DNA of 64,000 nucleotides from Phoenix dactylifera (GCF_009389715.1 NC_052399.1:10294585-10358584), one strand, 5' to 3'. Counted from the first letter of the stretch, positions 34,492-47,600 are shown. Notes: generated by a model not told the origin, from the sequence alone. Numbers and translations are program-made.

Positions 34492-36883
34492 CACCCCCCA
34501 ACCTACTTTTTGCTAGTCCTCGAGCAAAATAAAAAAACTAACTCACTTTCGCAGGAATCGCGATTGCATTTACCATATGCAACAAGGCTTTAAACCCCTA
34601 GGTGGCCCTAGTGGACGAGTTTTGTCTCGTGAGGGTTTCCGGCTCAGATACCCACAAACTGTGATCTCTTTCCAATTTATTTTATCGTTACATAAAATCT
34701 AATTTCAAATGCATAAGTGCCAATAATTTCAAAAGTACACAAAGTTTTAATTACTAAGTCAGCCCAAATCTTAGGTCAGTATGCAACTTAAGTTGAAGTT
34801 ATTAAGTTTCTGTTAGAGAGTTGTAAGGCTAATTTATACTTGGGTGCTCGGTGATGTCTGGACCATACACAAGCTAAGGCTTTAGATTTTCCAAAATACT
34901 GCTAAAACTAGTAGTTTCCAAAAATTGGTCAGATAAGACCTAATCACTGATTCAAAATCATCCTACCTTGCAGGATTTCGAGAGTTGTGGATGTTTACTT
35001 TAATACCTCATGGGCTTTATCTGTAATATTCCAGTTTACTCGAATTTTTACAACGACGGCTTTCACACTATCGTCTTTTTCAAGGTCAATATTATTTCTC
35101 TTTTTCTCTTTTTTTTATTATTATATTTTTTTTATTTTATATTTATTACGCACTTTTACTCTTGTAATGATTCCTCCATGTAACGAGCATTCAGTCAACA
35201 CTCCCACACCAGATGGCATAAGGTGTTAGGCATCAAGACTCCCCTACGGACCTATGCTCGGGTTCCTCATTACAAGCCCGCTGACCTTTGACGATAGGTA
35301 GCCCTTTTCGATGTACCTGACTAAATTCACTTTTTTTTTTTTTAAACAATAAATATGGGATAATAGTGAATTAGATAGGAATGATTCATCAGGACTCAAG
35401 GTTGCTACTAGACTTAGCAACATAATGTTGAACCTAATCCTTAGAAGTGCAGGCTATGTGTGTTGTGAAATTCTAAAGTAAAAATTATCTTACAACTCGC
35501 TAAAAGAATATTTAATAAAAAGAATTCAAATTGACTTACTCCTGACTAGTTATTGGGCTTTTTAGATTTTATATACTTTGTGTGATTATCATTTCAGCAC
35601 TAAGGCATAGAAATTAGGTTTTTTTTTTTGAAATTCATTTTTTTTTTGAAATTCACTTAAAAATGTGAAAATGCGAAAAATTCCTTCAAAAATTCAAATC
35701 CTATTACCCCCCAACCTAGATCAGACATTGTCCTCAATGTTTTTTTTTTGAATATTATATTATTATTTTTATTGTTTAATATATTTTTTTTATTTTGGAC
35801 GAAAATATGATGCATATGGAGGATATAAGCATTTTACCGTAGTTGCATCAGTAATATGAGGGATTCTGTTAAGAAAATAAAAAAAATACGACAAGAAAAT
35901 ATGCAAAAATAACCTACGAGAATTGGGTTGCCTCCCAATAAGCGCTAAGTTTAACGTCTTCAGCCAGACGCAGTGCATCCTTATCAAATCATACCGAGTT
36001 TATGCGGGGTTCTCCAAGGAAGAAAATTTGTGGAAGACTGATTGTCGGGCACAGAGTTATACTCTTCTGATCAGTCAAGTCAAGCATGCACTAAAAGAAA
36101 ACACGTCAAATCCTTGTATTTGCCCTAAAATCACTAGACAGCTCCTAACTGATTTGAAGAGGGCACCTAAGCCTCCAATCTGGTCTAATGAACTTAGTTG
36201 ACCAGGTAAGCTCCCAGGTAAGTGGGGGGGTCACGATGCGTTGCAAAGGTCCCACTTAAAAACCATTTGCCTCGAACAGATGAACTGTCTTCCTTAAAGG
36301 GACAAAGCTTGCCTAGACATCAACTGAGCCACAGAGCGAAATTGGTGCAACTTTCGGTGATCTTCGTCCTATTGAGCTCGAATGTCCCTAGGGGCCAATG
36401 TCTAATTGATTTTAATTAATGTGATAGCTATGTGAGAATTGATTCACCTAATTTGGGCAAGAATCTGGTGATGAAATCCAGTTCTTATCTTGTTGGGGTG
36501 ATTGCCCTTACTATGTGCGGATTAATTGGTGTATGTGTATCAAGCATGCATTCACACTTTTGCTGAATTTAAAATCAAACAATCACCACACAAGGAAATT
36601 TAAATAAGAAATGTTCAGATGTTACCAAGAGGAATTTTTCCAGCAATTTTTAAAGCAAACCTTTACAGCATTCCTTTGCCAATAATTCCCTTTCTGAATG
36701 TCCCAAACTTCCTCTTTGGTTCCTGATCAAATGATACCAAGAAAAATCAAAAATTAGTAAGAGAGGAGAAGGAGATAAGGAAAGTAAAAATAGAAACTAT
36801 TTTTATTTTATTTTTTTTACTTTTCGAATTTTTTTTTTTTGAAAATTTTTTTTAATAAAAAGAAAAACAACTATGCTACCAAT
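34492..36883 (-). other. Athila-like 3' UTR and post-pol region without coding domains
   Basis: Carries the conserved UTR module (34540-34645), the GTAGCGAG-like block (35175-35235) and, at about 35925-35975, TTGGGTTGCCTCCCAATAAGCGCTAAG-type sequence, which follows the pol region in many plant Ty3/gypsy elements. The 35985-36420 part has short open frames (92 and 65 codons) of no recognised family. No gag or pol domain lies between this block and the outer primer site, so the ORFs were deleted. Confidence 0.6.
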
Positions 36884-36900
36884 CCCCGGCAACGGCGCCA
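36884..36900 (-). promoter_or_regulatory. tRNA-Asp primer-binding site (outer)
   Basis: The same CCCCGGCAACGGCGCCA sequence as the inner site, six bases inside the outer right LTR (36907), confirming minus-strand orientation of the outer element. Confidence 0.88.
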
Positions 36901-36906
36901 AAAACT

Positions 36907-38696
36907 TGATGCAAAAATAAAATTGGTCTCCCAAGTGCAGGAGAATCGCACAAGTAGTAAATTCTCGGAAGTCCGAGGTCGAATCCTCAGGAAACGAAAT
37001 ATATATGAGATTATTTAATATAATTTTAGATTAATTAATTCAATAAATTTGTGGATTAAAATTATGTTTTGATTTTCAGAAATTAAAATCGGAGAACAAT
37101 ATAGCAATAAACAAAGTTCAATAAAATAAAGATGGTAGGGATCTGGAATCCCCCTTGACGATATTGCATCCAAGAAATAAACTCTATGGTTCTTGATTAA
37201 AAATGAGTGGTAGGATAGATCTAATCATGGTATATGTTTCATGAACATATGAACTCAATTTCTAAGCATTCGTCGTGCTTTCTAACTACGACGAATCAAA
37301 TACTAAAACAATCCATATATCAATAATCATAATCCATTTAAGAACTATCTACGAAATAACTATGCATGGATCAAAAACATATCAGTAAATATAATTCATT
37401 CAAGGCAAAAGTTTAGAGTTTACTTCAAAGAGCAATACATCAAAGGTTCATCCATCTCCCTCCCTAAGAAATTAGCCTTCCATTTCACACATTAATCCCC
37501 CTTTCATTTTCTTTATTTTTTTTTTCTCTTTTCTTTTCGGAAACAGGGCCTCCCCTGTTTCCTCTCTCTGTTTTTTTCTTTGAATGGGGACTTCCTTCCA
37601 AATGAGGGATGACAGACCCTCTTTCTTCCGAATGGCCTACCAAAATAACCAGCTCATTTCCCCACTTTCTCGCACGCGATGACGACCAGCTGAGATGAAT
37701 CCCTGATCCCACGGGATGCTCCCTCCGGAAGGATCGGACGCGTAAGGTGAGGAGTTGCATGCTGGGACGCGTTGCTTGAGATGCGGACGCATGCGGGATC
37801 AGGGAGAAGCTGAAGATCATGGGATGCTGGAATCTTCGGACTCAGATGGGAGAAGCGCAATGGACAGCAGGGATGCTGGGACGCGTGGACTGATCGCGAG
37901 TTGATGAGCTGCATGCGGACGCTGGGAAGCTTCGCGGGGATGAATGCATGGATTCGGATGATGTGCTGTGGGTTGCTGGCGCAGAGAAGACGGAAAACAG
38001 TTCCTTGGGGTCGCAAATTCGGAAGACGCCCGGATGGATCGCGCTCTTCCACGCTGGCGCTGTGAACTGGGATGACCTGGAGAGAAAGGAGATCCGAGAA
38101 GAGCTGGGGCGCGTGGACTGCGAGGAAGATGCTGAAGGAAGCTTGGACTGATCACACGAACATGGGATGGGAGCTGGAGCTTGAAGCTTGGGAGGCCAGG
38201 AGATGAACTCGGACGGGAGCTGGGATGCATGGCTTTGGACTCGGGTTGCTGGATGCTTCGTGGACGCACAGGAGAAAGACCTGATTGCGGGTTCCAAGAG
38301 CTGGGAGAAAGGGTCTTCGGACGTGGCAGCTGATGCGGGGGTGACGGCTGGGATGAATGAACTCCAAAAGCCTTTGAAATGGGGGAAAGAAGAGAATGCT
38401 CATTTCTTCCACACAGGCGGAGACGTTGAATAGATGCCGGCTTGCAAAAGACTGAAGCTGCAACGAAGTGGACGGCTGAACTTGACCTCCTCCTAGTGTG
38501 CAACTGGGGTCGACCCATGCGGTTGGCTGGTCACCTGCGGTGATGCATATTTTTGGACCCGATGGGCATTTCAACTTGATTTACGATCACCTGCACCCCA
38601 AAAAAAATAAAATATTAATGCAGCACTGTTATCATTATTTGTTAGCAATAATGCTAATTTAAGTGATGTGTAGATCGCACTTTTGTGCTCTCATCA
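36907..38696 (-). repeat. 5' LTR of the Athila-like element
   Basis: 1790 bp partner of 22026-23817. Adjacent on the right is the ATAAA target duplication (38697-38701), after which copy B of the duplicated segment resumes. Long minus-strand open frames (37817-38518 and others) are shared with the other LTR and are not genes. Confidence 0.93.
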
Positions 38697-38701
38697 ATAA
38701 A

Positions 38702-40050
38702 CCTTCCTTCGCACCATTGACCTTTGGATCATCCATTGCTTGCTTTGAGATCTATGCAGGCAGACGAATTAGAGACTTCATAGCACTTTTAGAGCCATGC
38801 GTGATCCAATGGTGGATGGCTGCCAAGGAAGGTGGATCCTTCTGTCGTGCAAGGATAGAACCGTGATCCTTCTATCAGATATAACCAGAACAACTGGCTC
38901 CTCCGCCATACCACCATGTAATTCCATGTCCACCTCTTCGACCATGTCGTCGAGCTTTATTATTCAAAACAAGTAATATTGAGCCTCATAAGGAATAGAA
39001 ACTGGTCCATGTAACCGACCTGGATGCAAGAGTAGCCCTAACAACAAAAATAAAAAGAAGTTCGAAGAGAAGACGGAAGCACACTCTATGTCCTCCTCAA
39101 ACTCTAACAACGAGAAGTCCGCTGGCCTCCACTTCCGCCCTATTTACAGCCTCTCCCCCCCCCCCCCCCCCCCGTCCCCTCTTTTGCACCCATCGGAGAA
39201 CCCAAGACCCGATCGAAGCTCGTCGCCAGATTCCTTCAATCTTCCCTAATGAACACTAGTTGCCATCAATGCTTAGACTGCAGCTAATCACCATCAAGAT
39301 TCTTTGGTTCCATGGTTTAAGGAATTGAAACCCCTTTTTATAGGTGGGTTTTGCATCACTGATCGCTTGTTGCACCAGCCGCCAACCTCCAGTTAGTTGG
39401 CATTGAATCCCCAAACCTCCAGTACCCCACCAGCAGCCACCCTCTCCTCCTCTTCCTTGGTTAGATAGAGAGAAAATCTTGTTCTCTCCTTCTCTTACCT
39501 TTCTCTCTCTTTCCCATTCTTTCTCTCTCTTATTTCTCTCTCTCTCTATCTTGACATTATCTCTTTACTTTTTCTCTAGGATTTTTGGATCCGATAAGGA
39601 CTCCTCTCAGTGACTTTGAATCTACCCTGGCGAAGGATTTCGATCCATGGTCGTCGACTGGTGTTACAGCCTCCACCTTGGCCCTTGTCGTATAATGTTG
39701 GATTTGGTCATCCTCGATTTCTGTCGAATTATCTGCACTCTAGTTCAACCATGATCAAATAAAATTTGTCTTGATCAGATGAACCAGAGTATCTGGCATT
39801 CCCCCTTGAACAACCCTTGCTAGTTAGCTAGTTTATATTATGATGCCAATAGATAGTTAAAATTTTGTATTTGAATAAATTGAATTATTTCATTATGATG
39901 GAATTAGTAGTTCGATCCTTTGGGCAATAATCTGCTGATTTAAATTTATGGAATCCATTAAAAAATTGTTCATCTAGGCCTTGCATGAACTTTAGGACAT
40001 CGCTCTAGGGTTCATGGGGTCAACTTAAATGACGAGTTTGGGAGGAAACA
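38702..40050 (+). repeat. Copy B part 2: leader and 5' LTR of gypsy copy B
   Basis: Collinear with copy A 2626-3950. It includes a run of 19 C residues (39155-39173) where copy A has mixed CT sequence, a CT-rich tract (39470-39560), and the LTR end ...GGAGGAAACA at 40050. A diverged primer site TGGCATCGAAGC follows at 40055-40066. Confidence 0.7.
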
Positions 40051-40449
40051 GAAGTGGCATCGAAGCTTAAGATTTAGGAATTCTAGAGTTTAGGTTCAAA
40101 GGGAACGTGAGTAGAAAAATCTCTAAATTGCGCATAAAAAATTAAAAAAAATAAAAACAAAGGCTATGACTTGTTAAATACACTCTAGATATTGAAGCAA
40201 TTTTAAGATGCTGAAAATAATTCGTATAGATTGATATGGTGCGAGGGAGTGGACGTGGGCATAATAGGAGGCCGACCCACTTTGCTGATGGTTCCATTTG
40301 TTGAGTGCCCTCTGAACAACAAGAAGATGCTCCACCCTCCCGACTAGGGGTACACATCAGCAGGAACACCCTAAAGACCCTACTGGTAGTACTCTGGAGA
40401 TGGAAACTCTGGGGACATAATCCCTGGGGATGGGAATCTTGGGTGAACC

Positions 40450-41960
40450 TTGAATTTAGCCTGGGGAACTACTCTACACTTTTCAACTGATGCAAGCAAT
40501 GATGCAACAACAAACTACTTCCAGATCAGACATGATAAGAATGACAGAGATGCAACAACAGCATTCATGGAGCAGCAGCAACTGCAACAGGAACAATTTA
40601 TGCAGCAACAATTGCAACAACAACAGTTGATGCACCAGCAGCAGTTGCAGCATAAGCGGTGGGTGTTTCCTCAGTAGCAGCATGGGCCTGGAGGTCAGCA
40701 GAAGCATCGTTTTTGTTTCACAAAATTTAAGATGTTTGCACCATCAGCTTTTAAGAAACTTATGACCCTTTAGAGGCTGAGACCAAGCTGAACAAGATGG
40801 AAAATGTTTTTGATGCCATGAGATGCCTTGATGAGGACAAGGTCACATTTGCTACATGTAAGCTGCTAGGAGAAGCGGATACTTGATGGAATGTGGAAAG
40901 AGGGAAGATTGGACAATATGCTTTACCTTTAACTTGGAAAGGATTTAAGGAGGTTTTTCGTGACAAGTATGTTCCCAAAGCTTGAGGCCATAGAAGTTTT
41001 GAGAATTTACCCGATTAGAGTAAGAAAACATGACAATTGCTGAATATGCTACAAATTTTGAGGAGCTAGCTAAGTATGCTCCAGGATAGATGGAACATGG
41101 CAGTGAATGAGCTGACAAGTTTTAAAGTGGACTTAGAGCCCGAATTAGAAAACTACTATCCACTTTTGAGTTGTCTACTTACAAGGATGTGGTTAATAAA
41201 GCTTTAGTAGTCGAAAGGGGCGTAAATGATACTCAAGAAGACAAGAAAATAATTATTAAAAAGAGTAATAGACAAAATGGTTCTCCAAATCAATATAGCA
41301 AGAATACAGAATTAAGGCCCAAGGAACAAACTACCACAAGTGATAAAACTCAATGCAAGGATGTTGTAGAATGCTATAGTACGAATCAAATGATATTTCT
41401 GTTCCAATTTCTCCCGCTTGAACCCCACTATTACAGAGAGTGCAAATGGTTGAATGGGAACTGCTTTTTGTGTGGTCAATAGGGCCACAAGGCAGCCATC
41501 TGTCCTAATAGTAGTTAGCAACAAACACAACAGGCAACTCAACCTATCCAAGGAGCTCCAGCAAACTGAGCATCTCAGGATGGACAACAATAACAAGGAG
41601 GGCAACAAAATTCTAGAACTCAAAGGGGTGTCTACCCCCTTACGGGTCAAACCCTTATGATATTATTTTTGATATATGCCTAATGATAGTAAGAGATTGG
41701 TTTGCCAAACTAAGTTTGAGATAGATTTATAGCTAAGAGTTGTGATATGTGACAGGTACAATTAGAGTCTCATCCATCCATGCCTATATTTTGTTTGATC
41801 CTGGAGCTACTCATTCTTTCATATCTGTCAGTTTTGTTAGAAAAAATAATGCAATGATTCCTATGCCATTAGAGGTTGAACTTTGTGTCTCCATCCCAGT
41901 GGAGATGTTATTTGGTTAGCTCTATCAGAAAAGATTGTATCTTGAGATTGGATGCAGAAG
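40450..41960 (+). pseudogene. Ty3/gypsy gag-protease, copy B, broken
   Basis: Glutamine-rich start (MEQQQLQQEQFMQQQLQQQ, about 40566-40625), capsid block with DEDKVTFAT and LTWKGFKEVFRDKY (about 40830-40970), then a zinc-knuckle region CFLCGQ-stop-GHKAAIC (41463-41505). A protease motif in DPGATHSF context lies near 41798-41825. Several stops and frameshifts occur, but more text is readable than in copy A, and the capsid is not split by CACTA. The LINE inserts downstream at about 42073. Confidence 0.82.
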
Positions 41961-42298
41961 AATGAAAACAAATTTACCGATCCTAGAGATGAAGGATTTT
42001 GATTTCATCCTTAGGTTGGACTGGTTGGCAGTGTATTATACCACAATTTACTATTTTTAAAAAATAGTGAAGTAAAGAAACGGCTGTGACAGGTTTTAGA
42101 GTGAGAAACACTGGTTCTAGAGAGAGAAGCCAACGGCTACTTTCTCTGGCTGATCCGTAGCCTAACGGCTAGTTTCCGGCGGCCGCGCAGGGGCTCAACG
42201 GCTGCCGTGGTGGTGACAAGGGCGCCGGGCTGTTCCCGCACGATCGCTTCTGCATTGGGTGTGCTTTCTGGTTGTCTTCCTTGCAGGTGGCCATTTCC

Positions 42299-44635
42299 AT
42301 GGAGCGGCAGGGGAAGCGGCCAGCGGAGGAGCGGAAGGGGAAGCAGCCTGCGGAGGGACCGGCGAGAGGAAAAGGGGCCCAGCCAGCGGAGGGACCGGCG
42401 AAAGGCAAAGGTACGTACTCCGGTGCCTGGTCTAAGCCGGGGCCGTGGGTGACTCAGTGGCCCACGGCTGCTGAGGTGGAGCGGCTGAGCCGCCGCTTCC
42501 CGGAGGTCCTGGTACTCCCGGAGGAACCGATCGCGGCGGCTCGGCTAGCATGGGAAGGGCGGGCGGCGGTGGCACGCACCTTCGGCCGCCGCGTTCCGGT
42601 GGATTGGGTGGCCAAGGACGTGGCCGCCCGAGCGAAGCTTCAGGAGGTGGTGGCCGTCCCACTCGCGGACGACTACCTTGCCTTGAAGTTCCGGTCGACG
42701 GAGGACCGGGATCGGGCCCTCGGTAAGGGCCCGTGGGTGGTGGCGGGGCAGCTCCTCGCCATGTCCCCTTGGGTACCGGACTTCGAGCCCGAGGAAGACG
42801 CCGTGAAAACGGCTCTGATTTGGCTCCGCCTCCCCCGCCTTCCGCCGGAGTACTGGTCGACATCGACCATTCTCCACATCGCCGCTCGGGCGGGCCGGCC
42901 GATTGCGGTGGACGAGGTTACCGAGCAGCAGGCAGCGATGGGCTTCGCCCGCGTGAAGGTGGTGGTCGACGCCTCCAAACCTCTGTTACCGGGGGTTTTG
43001 ATCCAAGGGAAGACGAAGGTGCGATGGCAGCCCTTCGTCTTCGAAAATGCTCCGGCGATCTGCCCCCGGTGTGGTCGTATGGGACATGGGGTGGCGGCTT
43101 GCCGCTTCCCGGCGACAGACCATGAAAAGGGGGGGTCGAACTCGGGGGTGGCGGACCCGGGTGGTGGCTCGGATCAGCCGCCTCCGGCTGCTGGTGAGGA
43201 GAACCAAGGGCCGGTCTACGGCCCTTGGATGGTGGCGACGCGGCGGAGACTCCAGCGGGAGAACCGCCCGCCGCAGTCGGGAGAGACGAGCGCGCCCGAC
43301 CCGGGTTCGGGGCAGGCGCTGGCCCGCCAGCCGCCTCAATCGCCCAACCCGAACTCGCCGGCGGACACCGACGGCTGGCAAAAGCCAACAAAGGTGGCGC
43401 GCCGGCGGTCGCCGCTGGCCGGAGGGGGTGACGGGCTATGCCCGGTTCCTTCCTTCAAGCCCCTTCGAGTCGACCTGGCCTGTGAGCCAGGAGTCGACCC
43501 GGTCGGTGAGCCAGGAGTCAACCCGGCCGGGTTGGGGAACTCGGGGCCAGCCAAGCGGGTCGACCCAGTCACTCGACGGGCCGACCCGGGGCCTAGTGGG
43601 TCGACGGCGGCCCGGGTCCACAATCAGAAGAGGCCCCGGCCACAAGCGGGCCTTGGCCTGCTCGGGGGCCTTGGGCCGGCGGCCCAGCAGGCGGCGAGGC
43701 CTGCCCGGGTGCCGGCCCAGCGCGCCCGGGCCCAGCAAGCCGGGCGCCGGGCTCGTGGGCAGGCTACAGTGGACCAGGGCGTGCCCCGCACCGGGGGCGC
43801 GCCCCACACCGAGGGGAAGTCCTGCGTAGCGAACGCGCCTCGCGATCAGGGCGCGCGTCCGCAAGGGGAGCAGCGGGCTGCCCCTGCCACTGACGCGCGG
43901 CCCGTGGACGGGACGACCCAGGCCGAGCCTGGGGCTGGCTCGCGGGCAGCTACGGGCCCACAGGCCCTGGTTCTGGGGGGCACACAGTCACAGGGACAGG
44001 GGGCTCTGACGGAGCCGGATCTCCTGGCCCAGGAAGAACGGACCCTGGCCGGACCCCATGGGGCACCTGCAGGGCCTTTCCAGTACTGCCCACCCTGCCA
44101 GGTGCAGGAGTCTGGGTTGGGGACCTCTATGGTTACTGGCCAGGCTAGGCCCAGGGGCGGGCCGAGCGAGCCGGGGTTATGGAATATTCATGAGGGCCTT
44201 GGGAGTAGCCCAGATGGGGTCTTTCGGTTCGGCCCTCCGCCACCGATCTTAGATATGCCGGAGATGACTGCCCCAGGAGGGTGCGAGGACGGGGATCACC
44301 CTGTCTCGCACTTGGTGAGGAGCACGGCCGAGCTTGGCTCTCGGCCTCCGGCTGGGGATGAGCTGGGGGTGGCTGCGCCTAGCGGGAGTGGGGCCGGGGA
44401 CCACCTCGTGCCGCTTCTGGGGGGGTCTCAGGCGGTATCGCTGATGACAGGGGGGGTACGGATCACTCGACTGCTGTGCAGCGCATCAGGGCGGCAGTCA
44501 TGCAGGCCGTATCCACCGAGCAGCGGGAGGGCCCAGGTAGCGCGTTTGAAGTTGATTCCGTGCTCCAGGGGGAAGATGGGTCGGAGGCCGACTACGTGGA
44601 CTGTGATCCATGAGGGTCCTAGCCTGGAATTGTAG
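42299..44635 (+). CDS. LINE ORF1, DUF4283 and zinc-knuckle RNA-binding protein
   Basis: 778 open codons from the first ATG (42299); an in-frame TTG at 42272 is not needed. The N-terminal part is basic and Lys/Gly-rich. A DUF4283-type domain spans about residues 50-230 (PWVVAGQLLAMSPWVPDF, IWLRLPRLPPEYW, FARVKVVVDAS). A CCHC zinc knuckle (CPRCGRMGHGVAAC) follows at about residue 255. The remaining 500 residues are low-complexity, rich in Pro/Gly/Ala/Gln. Plant LINE ORF1 proteins bind element RNA in the ribonucleoprotein. ORF1 overlaps the ORF2 start by 26 bases. No frameshift or stop is seen. Confidence 0.88.
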   Translation: MERQGKRPAEERKGKQPAEGPARGKGAQPAEGPAKGKGTYSGAWSKPGPWVTQWPTAAEVERLSRRFPEVLVLPEEPIAAARLAWEGRAAVARTFGRRVPVDWVAKDVAARAKLQEVVAVPLADDYLALKFRSTEDRDRALGKGPWVVAGQLLAMSPWVPDFEPEEDAVKTALIWLRLPRLPPEYWSTSTILHIAARAGRPIAVDEVTEQQAAMGFARVKVVVDASKPLLPGVLIQGKTKVRWQPFVFENAPAICPRCGRMGHGVAACRFPATDHEKGGSNSGVADPGGGSDQPPPAAGEENQGPVYGPWMVATRRRLQRENRPPQSGETSAPDPGSGQALARQPPQSPNPNSPADTDGWQKPTKVARRRSPLAGGGDGLCPVPSFKPLRVDLACEPGVDPVGEPGVNPAGLGNSGPAKRVDPVTRRADPGPSGSTAARVHNQKRPRPQAGLGLLGGLGPAAQQAARPARVPAQRARAQQAGRRARGQATVDQGVPRTGGAPHTEGKSCVANAPRDQGARPQGEQRAAPATDARPVDGTTQAEPGAGSRAATGPQALVLGGTQSQGQGALTEPDLLAQEERTLAGPHGAPAGPFQYCPPCQVQESGLGTSMVTGQARPRGGPSEPGLWNIHEGLGSSPDGVFRFGPPPPILDMPEMTAPGGCEDGDHPVSHLVRSTAELGSRPPAGDELGVAAPSGSGAGDHLVPLLGGSQAVSLMTGGVRITRLLCSASGRQSCRPYPPSSGRAQVARLKLIPCSRGKMGRRPTTWTVIHEGPSLEL

Positions 44636-47600
44636 GGGGCGGCCAAGCCGTCCTTCATGTCTTCCTTCAAACGGTTAGTGCAAGTCCATGATCCGGAGAT
44701 CTGCTTCATTAGTGAGACCCGGCTATCTGGCGAGGGGCTTGTACGTTTGAGACGGCGCTTGGGGAGGGACTGGGAGTCATACGCAGTCGATTCTCGGGGG
44801 CTGTCGGGAGGTATCCTGCTACTATGGAGGCGAGGGGTGGCGACCTTTGATGTCTTCCACAACTGCCCCCAGCAGGTAGTTATGGTTGTCTCGGCACCGG
44901 ATGCTGCTCCATGGGTTTTGTGTGGGGTGTATGCGAGCACGGATTATAGGACCAGGAGAGTCCTCTGGCAGGAGATTACCAGCCTTACCGCCCAGGGTCT
45001 CCCGACTATTGTTGTTGGTGACTTTAACTGCATATTGAGTTTGGGTGACAAGAGGGGTGGGGCAGCCTTTATGGACAGAGCGGATAGGAGGGAGTTTCAC
45101 GATTTTGTGTCGCGCACTGGCCTGGTGGACTTAGGGTTCTCTGGACCGAAGTTTACATGGTGCAATAATCAGCTCGGCAGTGCTAGGGTATGGGAGCGTC
45201 TAGATAGGGCATTTGTGTCCCCGGACTGGATCCTCCGTTTTCCTACATGCAGAGTTAGTCACTTACCTCGGATCGCTTCAGACCACTGCCCCTGCTGATC
45301 TCCACATCCTCGGGACCTAGTCACCACAGCCCCTTCCGCTTTGAGAAGGTTTGGCTATCGTACCCACAGTCCTGGGACATTGTTCGTGAGGCATGGTGCA
45401 TCCCGGTGCGTGGAGATGCAATGCACCGGGTGTCGCGCAAACTAGAATTGGCCAAGAGGCGTCTTCGGCGGTGGAACCGTGAGGTTGTGGGCGATATCTT
45501 CCGGAGAGTAGAGGGGGTAGAGTCTGCGATCTCTGAGTTGCAGCGGAAAGAAGACCTAAAAGGTGCGCTCTCGGCGGATGACATGGGCGACCTTCGGGGG
45601 CTCCTAGCGACCCACCACTCACTACTACGGCAGCACGAGATCTTCTGGCGACAGAAATCTCGAGTTCAGTGGGTACGTGAGGGGGACCGTAATACTAGCT
45701 TCTTCCACCGGACCACGATCATCCGGAGACAGCGGAGTACGATACACTCGCTACGAGATGGGTCTGGACTTCAGGTGGAAGGGGAGCCTGCCATTAGTCA
45801 GGCCCTGCTGGACTTCTTCCGTGACAGATGGACGGAGGATGAGGTCTCCGGCGACCGAGACCATCCCATGCGGATGGACGCGAGAGTCGAGGATTCGGAG
45901 AATGCAGCCCTGGTCCGACCAGTGTCGGCACAGGAGGTTCAGGAGGCAGTCTGGGCTTTGGCTCCAGACAAGGCCCCGGGATCGGATGGATTCCCCCCGT
46001 TCTTCTTCCGACAGTACTGGGGTATCATTCGGGTAGCAGTGGTAGAGGCTATTCAGTGCTTTTTCTCTCAGGCGCGGATGCCTGAAGATTGGAAAGCCAC
46101 CTTCATCACGCTCATTCCGAAGCGTCAGGAGGCGGTGGAGCCAGGCCATTTCAGACCCATTAGTCTGTGCACTACCTTGTATAAGGTTGTGGCCAGAATA
46201 ATGGTCCGAAGGATGAAGCCTCTATTGCCTGGCATCATCAGTCAGGAACAGGGGGCGTTTATAGCTGGCAGAAACATCTCCCATAATGTTTTGCTGGCTC
46301 AGGAGATGATGTGGGACCTGCAGCGAGCATCGAAGCGACGTTGCTTGATGGCTATCAAGCTGGATATGGAGAGAGCTTATGACAGGATCAGATGGAGTTT
46401 TCTTCAGCAGGCACTCGAGGCGTACGGTTTCCACAGGCAGTGGGTTGGCTAGGTCATGGGGTGTGTCAGGGGGCCAAAGTTTTCTATCTTGGTCAACGGC
46501 ACACCTTCACCTTTCTTTGAGTCCACCATGGGGCTGCGCCAGGGATGTCCTCTTTCTTCTTATTTGTTTATCCTGTGTGCTGACATTTTGTCTCGTGATT
46601 TGCATAGGGTGTGTGCCCGCAGGGAGTTGGAGGCCTACGTCCCTGCCCCAGGGGCTAGTCCTTTGTCCCATTTACTTTTCGCTGACGATTGTCTTCTTTT
46701 GGCCAGGGCGCGGGTTTCTGATGCACGAGTCCTCCGGCGGGTGGTGGCGGACTACTGCGTGGCGTCGGGTCAGAGAGTTAACTTCCAGAAGTCAGCGGTC
46801 CACTTCAGCCCGAGCATGGAGAGCAGGGTTAGACAGGAGATCAGAGGGATTCTGCAGATATCGGAGCAGGAGGAGCCACTGACCTACCTGGGTGTTCCGA
46901 TCACAGGCCGCAGACTGCGAGTGGCAGAGTGCTCCCACCTGGTGCAGCGGGTGGAGAGCAGGTTGGAGGGATGGAGAGCGGCTTCCCTGTCCATGATGGG
47001 GAGACTGACCTTGATCAGATCGGTGTTGGGGTCCATGCCAGTATACCTCATGGCCAACACCGTGGTTCCGAAGACGACCCTGCTAAGGGTCGAGCGACTG
47101 CTGCGATGTTTCCTGTGGGGGTCTTACGGTGGAGGCCGCGGAGTGCACTTGGTGGCTTGGGAGCATGTCTGCCGGCCCACTAGCATGGGCGGTCTCGGAG
47201 TGCAGTCCCTACTGGAGCGGCGCGAGGTTCTCATTGCTCGGCATGCAGCTCGTTTCCTGCTAGAGCCACACGGGCTGTGGAGTTAGGTGATGGCGGCCAG
47301 ATATGGCCGTGAGGTCTCAGAGGCGGCATGGAGAAGGCGGCGAGTCTCCTTCATGTGGCGTGAGATTGGGAGGTACTTGCCGTTGGTGTCGGCGAACACC
47401 AGGTGGCTGATTGGCGATGGGCGGAGTATTGATGTGACTGCGGACCCATGGGTGGACACCATCCCACTGAGGTGTTGGCCGACCATGATCGATGTTGAGG
47501 CAGTGGAGGGATTGCGGGTCTTCGATCTTCTTGCCCCAGGAGACTCAGCATGGGATGATGATAGGCTGCGACAGTTGTTCGGAGGACACCTAGCTGAGAG

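Larger units (their letters stand above)
22026..38696 (-). mobile_element. Athila-like LTR retrotransposon, composite (TSD ATAAA)
   Basis: Outer LTRs at 22026-23817 and 36907-38696 (1792 and 1790 bp) start TGATGCAAAA and end TCATCA. ATAAA duplications lie at 22021-22025 and 38697-38701. By eye the LTRs differ at about 18 bases plus one 2-bp indel, so insertion is recent. Coding strand is minus, so transcription runs right to left. The order in that direction is LTR, tRNA-Asp primer site, 3'-type UTR, a different LTR (34491-32537), a second primer site, gag, integrase tail, UTR, LTR. RT, RNase H and most of integrase are missing. CACTA-3 sits in its UTR. Confidence 0.93.
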
